From Echinicola rosea (lineage in GTDB: Bacteria; Bacteroidota; Bacteroidia; Cytophagales; Cyclobacteriaceae), in the NCBI RefSeq assembly GCF_005281475.1, contig NZ_CP040106.1, positions 3,004,501 through 3,068,500 on the forward strand: a stretch of 64,000 nucleotides of DNA, in the 5' to 3' direction. Positions 10,201-18,022 of the stretch are shown here, in pieces. Numbering within the stretch: the stretch's first letter is position 1; each line of letters begins with the position of its first letter. The notes under the pieces are model-generated. The model worked only from the letters and a program-made list of their open reading frames with translations. It did not search any database and was not told the origin of the DNA. A program made the position numbers and the translations under genes.

Positions 10201-10302
10201 AATGGGCTTGCTCCCATAGGCAAAGCCCAGACTACAGGCCGTGGATAGTAAAGCAAGCATACTTTGCCTCCATGGCAATCTTAGGGTAATTACTTTTTTC
10301 AT
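7243..10302 (-). CDS. SusC/RagA-family TonB-linked outer-membrane transporter
   Basis: The 1019-residue product starts with a signal peptide (MKKVITLRLP then a hydrophobic stretch). A carboxypeptidase-regulatory-like beta-sandwich follows near residues 50-125 (VITGTVVSSEDNGPLPGVSI, SIGF), then the TonB-box region EVVVIGYGTQRKKDITGAV, the plug domain (VRIRGVNSISAGNDPLYVIDGVP, ILKDASATAIYGSRGANGVI) and a long beta-barrel ending in MLGGSFSF with a C-terminal aromatic residue. This is full SusC length. It imports glycan oligomers together with the SusD lipoprotein encoded 51 nt downstream, driven by TonB. It is the first gene of the operon, so control probably acts in the upstream repeat-rich region, where I see no clear regulator gene. 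Confidence 0.97.
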   Translation of the reverse strand: MKKVITLRLPWRQSMLALLSTACSLGFAYGSKPIEDPLMTISGINEVEKVITGTVVSSEDNGPLPGVSILLKGSGTGTVTDIDGKFTLEVPEEGAVLIFSSIGFVKQEVEVGNQTTLNVTMEADLQQLGEVVVIGYGTQRKKDITGAVASVGEKDFNTGMSVAPEQLMQGKVAGVNIVQNSGQPGAASTVRIRGVNSISAGNDPLYVIDGVPMQFNSANNFVSSMQGSSPFSSEGTNPLNSINPSDIESIDILKDASATAIYGSRGANGVIIITTKNKSGGETLTYDTYVGVSNIRKTLPVLSADQYRNYAEENDLVYPDEGANTFWQDEIFRSAVSQNHNVAFGGGSAASTFRASLGYTDQQGILLSSGLKKYTARFNGTHKALEGRLRLGINMTYGKTAEDNTPISSNINNEGGNILKDAIRWAPTLPVTNPDGSYYQIGELRINPVSWVEVDDERNTNLFLGNVDVAFDLMDELTFRLNMGHNDQYIERFTNMPATHPSGETDGGRASINKLKNYSSVMEATLTYNKDLGNNTNLNLLGGYSFQRFVTEYTFTEANNFVSSSVKWNLIQSGNILSNTSYKSANRLASVFGRANLRLKDRYLFTFTLRNDGSSRFGENNRWGLFPSGAFAWNMAEENFMKSSAFDQLKLRLGYGVTGNQEIPNDLYRQQLGIAGSAVYVLGGEAIPSVLPTNYANPNLQWEQTNQLNVGIDFGFWENRLTGTVDYYEKYTNNLLLQFSTAAPSVVNTQWANVGEVENKGIELSLNADLIVDRPFTWNMNVNFSRNRNEVTSLSNEQFSRDEIRTSPLSGVITPKDFSQIIKPGLPLGTFYGRQFTGLDENGMETYLDQDGEDGADLVVIGNANPDFIYGMTHRFAWNNFDASLTLRGVVGNDVLNNTAAEFSYTNSTPGINILESSLSSGVSRDQTAQFSSRWLEDGSYLRLDNINIGYNFDVAALGFLKRARLYVTGQNLFVLTGYSGFDPEVRTNTNGGGNAAIGIDYLAYPRPRVFMLGGSFSF

Positions 10303-10723
10303 TGGTTAATTGGGTTTAATGATAATTGATTAACCTTACTTTTTACATCACCTAATGTATCCAATGATTTTAAGGAATCTGTTCTGGACTGTGATGGATA
10401 AAAATTGAGTATAAGTGGTTGAAAATGAATTTTTTTGGCGTTATATAAGTGATGAAGGGTGTTGGGTGTTGATATTTATGGTTGTCCGCAATGATACCAG
10501 TAATTACAGGAAAATTAAAAAGGTGCTCAGAGAAAATATGGAAATCTCAGAAAAGCCTTATTCCATTCTGGGTGTTCTGTGCATTCCGTGAGAAATAAAA
10601 CCTACTGGCAATAAAGCGTATAATAAGATTATTAGGCTCTATATGGATTATAGTGGGTAAAGATATTATTCCGGTTAAATTAATGTTGATTCATGTTCCT
10701 TTTCAGTGGGCAATTTTCTATTC

Positions 10724-10965
10724 TGCCTTGAGGTATTTGACGTTAAGAAATCAAAGAAGTGGGCTGGAAAAAGCGCAGGCTTGTTTGACGTGAATCAGTA
10801 CAAAAAATTGGTATGCTGCACAAATAGAGGAGTTTGCCTGCGTGAGTGCTGGCTTTGATTTTAGTCATATAGCTCACCGCAGCGGGTTTTTTTGGTTACG
10901 TTTTTCACCTGAAGGAAAAAAGTAACAAGGCAACAAGATGAAAGGCAAGCTAGAATTTGACATGC
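10724..10965. repeat. Intergenic repeat, copy 1 (uninterrupted)
   Basis: Shares with 11720-11900 plus 12495-12565 the blocks GCAGGCTTGTTTGACG, a GTTTGCCTGC-like block, an AGCGGnTTTTTTTGGTTAC block and the CCTGAAGnAAAAAAGT block in the same order. The end of the copy is an imperfect inverted repeat (GTTACgTTTTT ... AAAAAAGTAAC). No coding potential is apparent. The copy shows what the site of the group II intron looks like when empty: the equivalent position lies between 10902 and 10903. Confidence 0.7.
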
Positions 10966-11900
10966 AAAGTAATAGTTACCCATAGTAAATCATATAGAAC
11001 CGATTATTATTTATCATTCCTAGCCCCAGATCTCCAAACTAGTTGATTGTCCTGTCCTGAAAACTGAGGTAAAACCCCAACGCTAATCGTACCAGGGCAC
11101 AGCAGGGCAAATGCATTTAAATCTGCCGTTTCTACGGAACTTACCCTTTTGTGTGTAATCATTTTTGGTGCAGGTGGTCACCAGCACCTTCTATATGACC
11201 CTCCGCCAAAGGCGGATGAGGCAGGATGCTCAGTTGCTATCACCTATTCGGGGTTCAATGCCGTTTAGTTAAGGCCATTTCCCTGTTTTCACCTGCTAGG
11301 AGTTTCTTTTCTATTTGACTTTAACTGTATGGCTTTGGCCATTTTGATGGATTTTATCCTTTTCCTTTTTTCCATTGATGAAAAAAGAAAGAAAAAAATC
11401 TAGGCCGGTGGTCTGCCCTTTAAAATGGAACATGGATTTACCTTGCGACGGGGATCCGTCACCCATTTTAATTTCCACCCGATGGCTACGGCCTAAAAGC
11501 GAGTGGGTCTCGCTGTTCCACGACGCGAGCCAACTCCCTTTCTTAACGGCCTCCACCATCGGCTGGAAAACAGGCATACCAAGGGCCGTAATAAGGAAGC
11601 GATACCTTTTTTGGCTCAGGGGGGCTTATAGTTCCGGCTCAACTTGGTTACTTAAGAAAATATACCACTACATGGAATAATGATGATAATTTATCCATAA
11701 GAAACTTATTAATCGGATCCGCCTTGCAGGTATTGGGCGTTAAGAAATTAAATAGCGGGTGGGCAAAAAGGCAGGCTTGTTTGACGAAATACTAGCTAAA
11801 AAGAATGTTGGCTGCTAGAAAAGGAGGAGTCTGCCTGCATGAGGGGAGGTTTTAATTTTAGGCCAATAGCTGCACAGCGGCGGTTTTTTTTGGTTACTTT

Positions 11901-12494
11901 GTGTGTCCTGAAGTTCGGGAAACCGGACATGCTATCCAACTGATGTCGAATAGGGCGTTACAACCCTTGGCACGACGGCTGGGACTGGATCAGGCAGACC
12001 AGTCAAATTCCCCTGATGGTGCTGCGCTTTCAAGGCTGTGGTACTGAGCGATCAGAAGGAATGCGTTTCGAAAAGCTGAACGAAAGTGAACCGTTCGATG
12101 AAGTGTCGTGAAAAATACTTCCTGTCAAAACCGGGGGCTAGAGTAACTTCCGGGACAAAATAGGCAGCGCAGACTGAGAGTTGGCCTATTGGCAGGCGGC
12201 ATTAAGGCGGCAGGAGTTCGAAACAGGCGGTTGGATGGAACAGGAGAACCATCCCCTTTGATAGGGATGGGGCGGATCAGTCCGTAGTAGTGTTGAAAGC
12301 TCTGGAAACGGAGAAAGAGCGAAGGGACTGAGGCAATCGGTTTTGAATGGTTCCACAACCTAAAAATTAGGGAAGATGGAGTTGTTTGAAACAAAATCTG
12401 GAACATCAGATTTGATAGCCAAGAGCCGTATGACGGGAGACTGTCACGTACGGTTCTGAGAGAGGCTTGGGCATAGGGCCCAGGCCTACTCGAC
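11901..12494 (+). mobile_element. ORF-less group II intron (594 nt)
   Basis: The 5' end GTGTG matches the group II consensus GUGYG and the 3' end ...CGAC matches AY. Domain V is a complete 34-nt hairpin at 12423-12456: GAGCCGTAT paired with GTACGGTTC, an AC bulge, a GACGG/CTGTC upper stem and a GAGA tetraloop. Domain VI follows at about 12461-12494 as a GGCTTGGGC/GCCCAGGCC stem with a candidate branch-point A in CCTACTC. A hairpin loop at 12083-12091, closed by GAACG/CGTTC, contains AAAGTG, which pairs with the last six 5'-exon bases TACTTT (11895-11900) using one G-U pair; this is a good EBS1-IBS1. No reverse transcriptase ORF is present, so mobility would need a protein supplied in trans. 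Boundaries are confirmed by the unsplit paralogous repeat near 10900. Confidence 0.88.
12423..12456 (+). ncRNA. Group II intron domain V
   Basis: The catalytic AGC triad lies in GAGCC at the base of the stem. The 34-nt length, 2-nt bulge and GNRA-type GAGA loop match the canonical domain V exactly. Confidence 0.9.
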
Positions 12495-12759
12495 TTTGAC
12501 CTGAAGCAAAAAAGTGACAAAGGTAAAGAGATGAAAACCATCTTGGAATTTAGCAGAAAAACAATAGAACCAATATTTCCAGGTACATACTAACTAAACG
12601 GCATTGATTCGGGGTTTAACCTTAACCAAGCCAACCACTATACATGAGCAGATAGCTGCGATGGCTTGTTCGACCCAAATCAACTTATCATTCTTTCAGC
12701 CTATCCCGCCATTCGGCAAGATAGGCTACTACGGTTTCCAACGTACAAATCGCGGCAAA

Positions 12760-12850
12760 GTGCCAGCGGCACGATAAATTTTGTAACCTGCGGATTTATC
12801 CGCAGGAGCTTAAGCTCTCCTCAGCCTCCCGAAGGAGTGCCAGCGGCACG
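12760..12850. repeat. Palindromic intergenic repeats
   Basis: GTGCCAGCGGCACG occurs twice, at 12760-12773 and 12837-12850. Between them CCTGCGGA and TCCGCAGG (12787-12794 and 12799-12806) form a perfect 8-bp stem with a 4-nt loop. These are typical of short palindromic intergenic repeats; no gene is seen. They lie downstream of the minus-strand membrane-protein gene that ends at 12958. Confidence 0.55.
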
Positions 12851-12957
12851 GATGATAGCTATGCCTACACGAAAATTGTTTTCTTTCGATACACTAAACG
12901 CATTTGCCCCGCAGGGTACAGCCCTCGGTACAACTGATTTACATTCCGTTTTTAACT

Positions 12958-14115
12958 TTATTCTTTGCTCTTGGTTCGTTCTTCTTCCTTTACCATCCAA
13001 GCCCCGGCCAGAAGGGGAAAGAGCATAAATAGACTTTTCATGCGCATCATGATGCCGAGATTGCTGAGGATGTTCATATAGACCAATGAAGATGTCAAGA
13101 AGATGATCAAGCCAAATTTCAAAAATAGCGGTAAGTTTTTCCACCGGCTTTTTCTGCTTTTTATGGACAAACCAATAAATACTACCAGTAAAATAGCGTT
13201 TTCAATAGATGCCAAGAAAGATGTGGTGTTGTGTGCGTCCACGAGCAGCGGGCGAAACCAATATGTGAAAAGCCGCATTGGCAAGGAATAATCTGCCATG
13301 GGTACTGATGATCCTACTCCTTTTCCTGAAAGCATGGCAAACTGCTGGCGGATAATTTGTTGGATGGCATCAAAACTGAAATGCTCCATGCCCACGTACC
13401 AAAGTAGTGCAGGAAAGGCCGCAATAGCCATTAAAATACAGGGAATGCCCCACCGAAGTCTTGCCTTTTTGGTGTTGGCAAATAGGATGGTGCTTATCCC
13501 AAAGCTTATTAAAACCAACCAGGCCAAATAGGTTCTGGTCATAAAGATCAGAAATATGCCTAAAAGTCCACCTGCCCATTTTTTCTGGTCAATGCCCCGA
13601 ATGATCAACATCAAGGCAAAAAAGCACACGGCCTCTTTTCCGATCCCTGCGGTCCAAAAGTGGAGGTTTGGCAAGTACAGAAAATAGACAGGCCAAGGGA
13701 TGCCCCAAAATACTTTTTCGCCCTCAAATTCCCGGATTAGCCGGATAAAAAGCCACCTAAAGCCCAGAAAGCTAAGCATGGCGTACAGGAAAAAACCCGA
13801 AAGCATGTCCCATCCAAAAAACCGGGATGGAACATAATTCAGCCAATACATAAAGGGATATCCTACCCCGAAATAATCCCACCAGCCGGTGGCATTTGGG
13901 TTGGCCAATGGGCCGTTAAGGTGCCAGTAAACAATAGCATCCCCACCATAGGCAATTACATACCGGTAAAAGAAATAGCTAAATCCTAAGTGGTAAAGCA
14001 GCAATCCATGTAAATGGTGGATTTGGATTGCCTCAAGACCTTTTTTGCTCCCCATGAACTGATTGGAGAAAAAAAGTGCCGAGGCAAAGATGCATATTAG
14101 GATTACTTCTATCAT
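12958..14115 (-). CDS. Polytopic inner-membrane protein, function unknown
   Basis: The 385-residue product has roughly ten hydrophobic segments (for example the N-terminal IEVILICIFASALFF, GGLLGIFLIFMTRTYLAWLV, FGLIIFLTSSLVYMNIL and SLFMLFPLLAGAWMV) separated by short loops. No catalytic motif is obvious. The size and topology are compatible with oligosaccharide repeat-unit polymerases or glycosyltransferase-like membrane proteins, and the deacetylase-like fragment at the left edge is a surface-polysaccharide gene, but this is weak context. ATG at 14115 is preferred over TTG at 14139. It is divergent from the acetyltransferase gene, with 94 nt between the two starts. Confidence 0.6.
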   Translation of the reverse strand: MIEVILICIFASALFFSNQFMGSKKGLEAIQIHHLHGLLLYHLGFSYFFYRYVIAYGGDAIVYWHLNGPLANPNATGWWDYFGVGYPFMYWLNYVPSRFFGWDMLSGFFLYAMLSFLGFRWLFIRLIREFEGEKVFWGIPWPVYFLYLPNLHFWTAGIGKEAVCFFALMLIIRGIDQKKWAGGLLGIFLIFMTRTYLAWLVLISFGISTILFANTKKARLRWGIPCILMAIAAFPALLWYVGMEHFSFDAIQQIIRQQFAMLSGKGVGSSVPMADYSLPMRLFTYWFRPLLVDAHNTTSFLASIENAILLVVFIGLSIKSRKSRWKNLPLFLKFGLIIFLTSSLVYMNILSNLGIMMRMKSLFMLFPLLAGAWMVKEEERTKSKE

Positions 14116-14209
14116 GTTCAGAAAAAACAGCTTGTGCAAAAATCAGTTTTTGAGTCGAAAAAAAATAGTAAGCCTTAAAAAATCCCGTGATTCGCCCTAA
14201 TTTAGGCAC

Positions 14210-15172
14210 ATGCAAGTTAGAGAAGCCCAGTCCACAGATCATCATGCCATCGTCGATTTGTTAAAACGAGCGCTCGGAGAGAGTCTTTTGCCAAAGAGTG
14301 TGGCCCTATGGCGGTGGAAGCATGAGGAAAATCCATTCGGAACCTCACCGGTAATCGTGGCAGAAGATCATGGGGAGTTGGTTGGCGTCAGGGCAATGAT
14401 GCCGTGGACGTTTGATTACGATGGTCAGCCAGTAAAGGCACTGAGAGCAGTGGACACGGCCGTAGTTCCCGGCTATCAGGGCAGGGGCATTTTTAAGCGT
14501 CTTACCCGTGAATTGATTGAGGAATGTTCAGGGAAATATCAGTTTGTTTTTAATACACCCAATCCCAAAAGCATGTCTGGCTATATCAAGATGGGGTGGC
14601 AAAAGCGAGGGAGATTGCCCTTAAAAATGGCATTGACAAGGCCATTTGGACTGTTTTCGGGAAGTAATGCCAAGGAGCCTATGGAGGTTGATCAGCAGGA
14701 TTGGCCGGAGGACTTACTGGCCGAGGTGTACACTGGCTTCAAGACGACGGGAATGCAGACGCAGATTTCTCCCGAATATGTCCACTGGCGATACGTGGAG
14801 AATCCGTTATTTCGATATGGGTGGTTTTCTGATGGACATAGTTATTTGTGTGTTTTCAGGATCAAGTCACATAAACGATTTCAGGAATTTCGGATATGTG
14901 AACTGCTTCCTTTGGGTGTTGAAAATCAAGTTGATGTAAAAGATTTCAGTGCGCAGCTTAAGCACCAGGTTAGTCGTTATCGTGTGTCCATTGTTTCATT
15001 TTCAGGGGAGTCACCAGTGCCGTTTCCTTCCTGTGGGGCTTACCGATTTTTTCCCATATCTAGGGGACCGATGGTCACACTTCGGAACTTGGGCATGGAA
15101 GAACAGCAGTTTGAGGAATTGTTTACGCCAAATGGCTTAGCGTTCAGTTTGGGAGACCTTGAGCTTTTTTGA
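14210..15172 (+). CDS. GNAT-family N-acetyltransferase
   Basis: The 320-residue product begins MQVREAQSTDHHAIVDLL, a typical GNAT first strand and helix. It carries the acetyl-CoA-binding motif A near residues 84-94 (VVPGYQGRGIFKRL, the Q/RxxGxG/A-like loop). The N-terminal half is a complete GNAT fold. The C-terminal half (from about residue 165) is less conserved and may be a second, substrate-recognition GNAT-like domain. It would transfer an acyl group to an amine, but the substrate is unknown. It is divergently transcribed from the membrane-protein gene, and both may belong to cell-surface polysaccharide metabolism (inference). The ATG at 14210 is the natural start. Confidence 0.8.
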   Translation: MQVREAQSTDHHAIVDLLKRALGESLLPKSVALWRWKHEENPFGTSPVIVAEDHGELVGVRAMMPWTFDYDGQPVKALRAVDTAVVPGYQGRGIFKRLTRELIEECSGKYQFVFNTPNPKSMSGYIKMGWQKRGRLPLKMALTRPFGLFSGSNAKEPMEVDQQDWPEDLLAEVYTGFKTTGMQTQISPEYVHWRYVENPLFRYGWFSDGHSYLCVFRIKSHKRFQEFRICELLPLGVENQVDVKDFSAQLKHQVSRYRVSIVSFSGESPVPFPSCGAYRFFPISRGPMVTLRNLGMEEQQFEELFTPNGLAFSLGDLELF

Positions 15173-15309
15173 TTGGAGCAATCAGTGATGCCAATTGTAT
15201 CCATTATGGAGTCAAAGAATTTACCTTCAGGAATGTCAGGGCAGAGCCCCGGCAAAATCATAACCACAGGCACCTACACGTAACTTCATCCGGTCGCCAT
15301 CATGCAGGG

Positions 15310-17520
15310 TCAATAGCAGTCCATGCGGAGTTGCTTTTTATTTTGATAGTAGCTTAGCGGTTTGAGGTGATGGGCATGGACAATCTGTTCCAATTGGGAA
15401 ATAACAGCCTTTTGCATGGCTACGGAGCCGCAGATCATGATGACACCTTTTTCCCGCAGGGTTTTTGCCATTAGTTGGGACTCTCTTTCGATCAGGTGCT
15501 GAACATATACTTTTGATACGTCTTGTCTGGAATATGCCGGGATGAACCGTGTCAATGTCCCTTCACTCATGGCGCTATTGATCAACTTGGCATGTAGGTC
15601 AAAGGATTGTGCGGTGCGAGCTCCCCAAAAGAGGTGTGTTTCCACTTTATTTTGGTTTTGCTCTAGCATACCCAGAAATGGGGCGATGCCCGTTCCAGTG
15701 CTGATCAGGATGACCCGTTTTCCCTTTTTGGGAAAATAGAAATCTGGGTTTTTGACAATATTTCCCGGAACACAGTCCCCCGGGACAAGACTGTTCAGGT
15801 AATTGGAGCATATGCCCATTTCATGCCTTTTTATGCTGAGTAAGATATGTTTTTCGCGGGTGACCGCTACTGAATAGAGCCGTTCATGGTCCTCTTTGCT
15901 GGGGTATATCGCCAACAGGTCACCCGATATGTATTTTTTTCGTTTGGTGCTTTGGAGTTTGATCAAGAAGGTGTCGTCAGGGTTTTCATGTGCCAAGGTT
16001 TTGTCGACTACTTTGAAGGTCAGTTTTTTCTTAACTGGTTTGACAGCGGGCTTTTTGAGCGGAAGCGGCAATGCTGCCTGAATACTATCGTTCCAAGTGG
16101 TGACCCATTGGACGAAGGACTCCCAAGAGCGGTTGTTTATGGTGAATAACGGTACTTGCTGCTGGGCTTGGGGACAGTCCGCCAATGCCGCGTTCACGTC
16201 CTTGGCAAACTGACAAAAATCAGGATAAGCCAATGAGCCAAAACCTACGACAGAGAAGTGAAAAGGCTGCTGGGGTGGGTATTGTCGAAATAAGCTCAGG
16301 AATTTTCGGGCATTTGCCGGAGGCTCTCCCTGACCATAAGTGGCAGTGAAGACGATCAGGTGCTTCATCTTTGCAAAAGCGCTAAAGCTGTTCATCTCCG
16401 CGAGATATACAGATTTTCCCGTTTCGATGAGCTTTTGCTGTAGCTGCCCGGCAAATTGGATGGTGCTGCCCGTTTCAGAGCCCACCAAAATGATGTATTC
16501 ACTATTGTTTTTGGAGAACGTGTTTTTTAATCGGGATTTTCTCCGCTTAAAGGTCATCTTAAAACCCGAAAAGATAAAGAACAAGATCCCAAGGCAGGAT
16601 AGGCCAAGCACCGTGGACCACCAAATGCTACCTTGTCCGGTATGGAGTGATAAGCTGAGGTTAGAAAAGATCGTAACCAATGGATAAGGGCTGGAAGCAA
16701 CCACTTCCCCTGTCAATTGGTTTACGTTGATTTCCTTAGTTTTTAAGCTGATAGTATAGAGATCTTCCACAAATGGGGAAAAAGGAAATTCCACTGACCG
16801 TACTTCTTCGAGTTTAATGGATTGGAAGATGGGAAAATCCCGGTAAGCGATTTCAGGTGTTTCGGCGAGTTGGTCGATGTCCACTTCGGGAGCAGCCATT
16901 ACGGCTTCGGGCAACAGTGAAAACCGTTCCAAGGACAGGTACGTGCCGGTCAGGGTGATGACCAGGATGGGCACCAGTGTGAGCCTGCCCAAATAGACAT
17001 GGTAATATTGGTAAAAATCCTCCTTAATAATGGACGCAAAGAAATTTCGAATGCCTTGCTGCCGCTTGATGATCAGGATGATTCCAGTAACGGTAATAAG
17101 GAGGAGGAAAAATGCACATAAACCTACTAATAATCGCCCAGTACTTTTGAGAAAGAGGGAGCGGTGGAGGCTAGTGGCAAACTCAAACAAGGCGGGCTTC
17201 TCGATAAGGTCACCTATTTTTTCACCCGTAAATGGATTGATGTAAAAGTCTCCCATATTGCCTTCTTCATCGATTACAGAAACCGAGATAAAGCCATTGC
17301 CGTCCACTTCCAGGCTCAGGATTTCAGCATACTTTTCCTTGAGGGGATGCAGTGTCGTGGCCAAGGAGAGGTTGTCAGCCCCATCGATATGGTAACCCTT
17401 CAGCTGGTTGTCAATGGGCTCAAATGCCAAGATAAGGCCGGTGACCGTGGCAAGGGTAATGAAAATGAAAGAAGATACAGCCAACATGAGGTGGCTGTAT
17501 CTCCATATTGAAAGCGTCAT
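15310..17520 (-). CDS. PepSY membrane protein fused to flavodoxin/FAD/NAD(P) reductase
   Basis: The 736-residue product starts at ATG 17520, 4 nt after the stop of the upstream gene; a longer frame to 17757 would overlap that gene and is rejected. The N-terminal third is a PepSY-TM module: a first membrane helix (LMLAVSSFIFITLATVTGLIL), periplasmic PepSY segments and further helices near residues 135-160, 190-210 and 300-320. A flavodoxin domain follows (VGSETGSTIQFAGQL, TATYGQGEPPANARKF). The C-terminus is a sulfite-reductase-like FAD/NAD(P) module (RLYSVAVT; ISTGTGIAPFLGML). Electrons would pass from NAD(P)H through FAD and FMN to the membrane domain, most plausibly to reduce ferric iron from a siderophore. 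It is the last gene of the TonB receptor/DUF4374 operon and corresponds to XusC, with an added reductase. Confidence 0.85.
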   Translation of the reverse strand: MTLSIWRYSHLMLAVSSFIFITLATVTGLILAFEPIDNQLKGYHIDGADNLSLATTLHPLKEKYAEILSLEVDGNGFISVSVIDEEGNMGDFYINPFTGEKIGDLIEKPALFEFATSLHRSLFLKSTGRLLVGLCAFFLLLITVTGIILIIKRQQGIRNFFASIIKEDFYQYYHVYLGRLTLVPILVITLTGTYLSLERFSLLPEAVMAAPEVDIDQLAETPEIAYRDFPIFQSIKLEEVRSVEFPFSPFVEDLYTISLKTKEINVNQLTGEVVASSPYPLVTIFSNLSLSLHTGQGSIWWSTVLGLSCLGILFFIFSGFKMTFKRRKSRLKNTFSKNNSEYIILVGSETGSTIQFAGQLQQKLIETGKSVYLAEMNSFSAFAKMKHLIVFTATYGQGEPPANARKFLSLFRQYPPQQPFHFSVVGFGSLAYPDFCQFAKDVNAALADCPQAQQQVPLFTINNRSWESFVQWVTTWNDSIQAALPLPLKKPAVKPVKKKLTFKVVDKTLAHENPDDTFLIKLQSTKRKKYISGDLLAIYPSKEDHERLYSVAVTREKHILLSIKRHEMGICSNYLNSLVPGDCVPGNIVKNPDFYFPKKGKRVILISTGTGIAPFLGMLEQNQNKVETHLFWGARTAQSFDLHAKLINSAMSEGTLTRFIPAYSRQDVSKVYVQHLIERESQLMAKTLREKGVIMICGSVAMQKAVISQLEQIVHAHHLKPLSYYQNKKQLRMDCY

Positions 17521-17524
17521 AATC

Positions 17525-18016
17525 TTAATTAGGAACCATTCTGATATAGCGAATATAGCCTTTCCCTTCAAACTTCCCTGATACATTGGCAGAGGTAAGT
17601 GGGAACTCCACATCGTCAACCACATATTGTTGGTCTTCCACGGCCGTTTCGAAACGCAGTTTATATCCGGCATCCAGCTTTGATTTGTCAAAGGTGATGA
17701 CGCAGATCGTACGCTCTCCTCCGGCAATCGTGGCACCGCTGATACCATCGATGTCAAAAGGGGACTCGTTATAGTAAGCCCACCACTGTTCCATGTCGGG
17801 GTACCACTCTTTGTCCTTGCCCATCACATAGAGCGTTTCATCATACTTTCCATCTGGATCAATGAGGGAAACGATCATATAGGCGCCTTCTCCTTTGTAA
17901 TTGGTCAGTTGGACTAGGCATTTATAGGACGAGGGAGCGGGCTGATCACTGGGAATCCAGCTTATCAGAAAGCTGCATATGGTCAGTATCAGCAGTGCTT
18001 TTGTAGCGCTGGTCAT
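17525..18016 (-). CDS. DUF2271 family secreted protein
   Basis: The 163-residue product has an N-terminal hydrophobic signal segment (ALLILTICSFLISWIP) and a beta-rich domain with the DUF2271 hallmarks QLTNYKGEGAYMIVSLIDPDG, KEWYPDMEQWW and ISGATIAGGERT. DUF2271 proteins are exported and are usually encoded beside PepSY flavin-dependent reductases in iron-acquisition loci; their molecular role is not established. It sits between the ankyrin gene (6-nt gap) and the PepSY-reductase gene (4-nt gap), so the three are almost certainly one transcript. The association suggests an accessory redox or metal-handling function in the periplasm. Confidence 0.82.
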   Translation of the reverse strand: MTSATKALLILTICSFLISWIPSDQPAPSSYKCLVQLTNYKGEGAYMIVSLIDPDGKYDETLYVMGKDKEWYPDMEQWWAYYNESPFDIDGISGATIAGGERTICVITFDKSKLDAGYKLRFETAVEDQQYVVDDVEFPLTSANVSGKFEGKGYIRYIRMVPN

Positions 18017-18022
18017 AATCTG

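Larger units (their letters stand above)
11720..12565. repeat. Intergenic repeat, copy 2 (split by the intron)
   Basis: Second diverged copy of the 10724-10965 repeat. It runs to 11900, is interrupted by 594 nt, and resumes at 12495 with TTTGACCTGAAG. Joining the two halves restores a 21-nt junction that differs from the intact copy at only two positions and has the same length. Confidence 0.7.
11255..12607. repeat. 17-bp inverted repeats bounding the region
   Basis: TCAATGCCGTTTAGTTA at 11255-11271 recurs inverted at 12591-12607 as TAACTAAACGGCATTGA. A CGGGG tract lies just outside each copy (11249-11253 and 12610-12614). The pair encloses the intron-carrying repeat and could mark the ends of a decayed non-autonomous element. 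No transposase is present between them. Confidence 0.45.
10303..12957. other. Gene-free, repeat-rich region with a group II intron
   Basis: About 2.65 kb without a convincing gene. It holds the promoter region of the SusC operon at its left, two diverged copies of a roughly 240-bp repeat (10724-10965; 11720-11900 continued at 12495-12565), an ORF-less group II intron splitting the second copy, a degenerate palindromic repeat around 11050-11160, a 17-bp inverted repeat pair (11255-11271 and 12591-12607), and GTGCCAGCGGCAC palindromes at 12760 and 12837. Open frames at 11311-11577, 11375-11680 and 12125-12541 show no recognisable domain and overlap repeat or intron sequence. Confidence 0.75.

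Noticed and set aside
11311..11680. Overlapping open frames on both strands (88 and 101 codons) in the repeat-rich region
   Set aside because: No domain, signal or codon pattern; the sequence looks like a degenerate intergenic repeat and both frames overlap each other.
12125..12541. A 138-codon minus-strand frame
   Set aside because: It lies almost entirely antisense to the group II intron, including domain V, so it is structural RNA sequence rather than a gene.
17521..17757. 79-codon N-terminal extension of the PepSY-reductase frame
   Set aside because: It would overlap the DUF2271 gene on the same strand and places a hydrophilic tail before the first membrane helix; ATG 17520 is a natural start 4 nt after the upstream stop.
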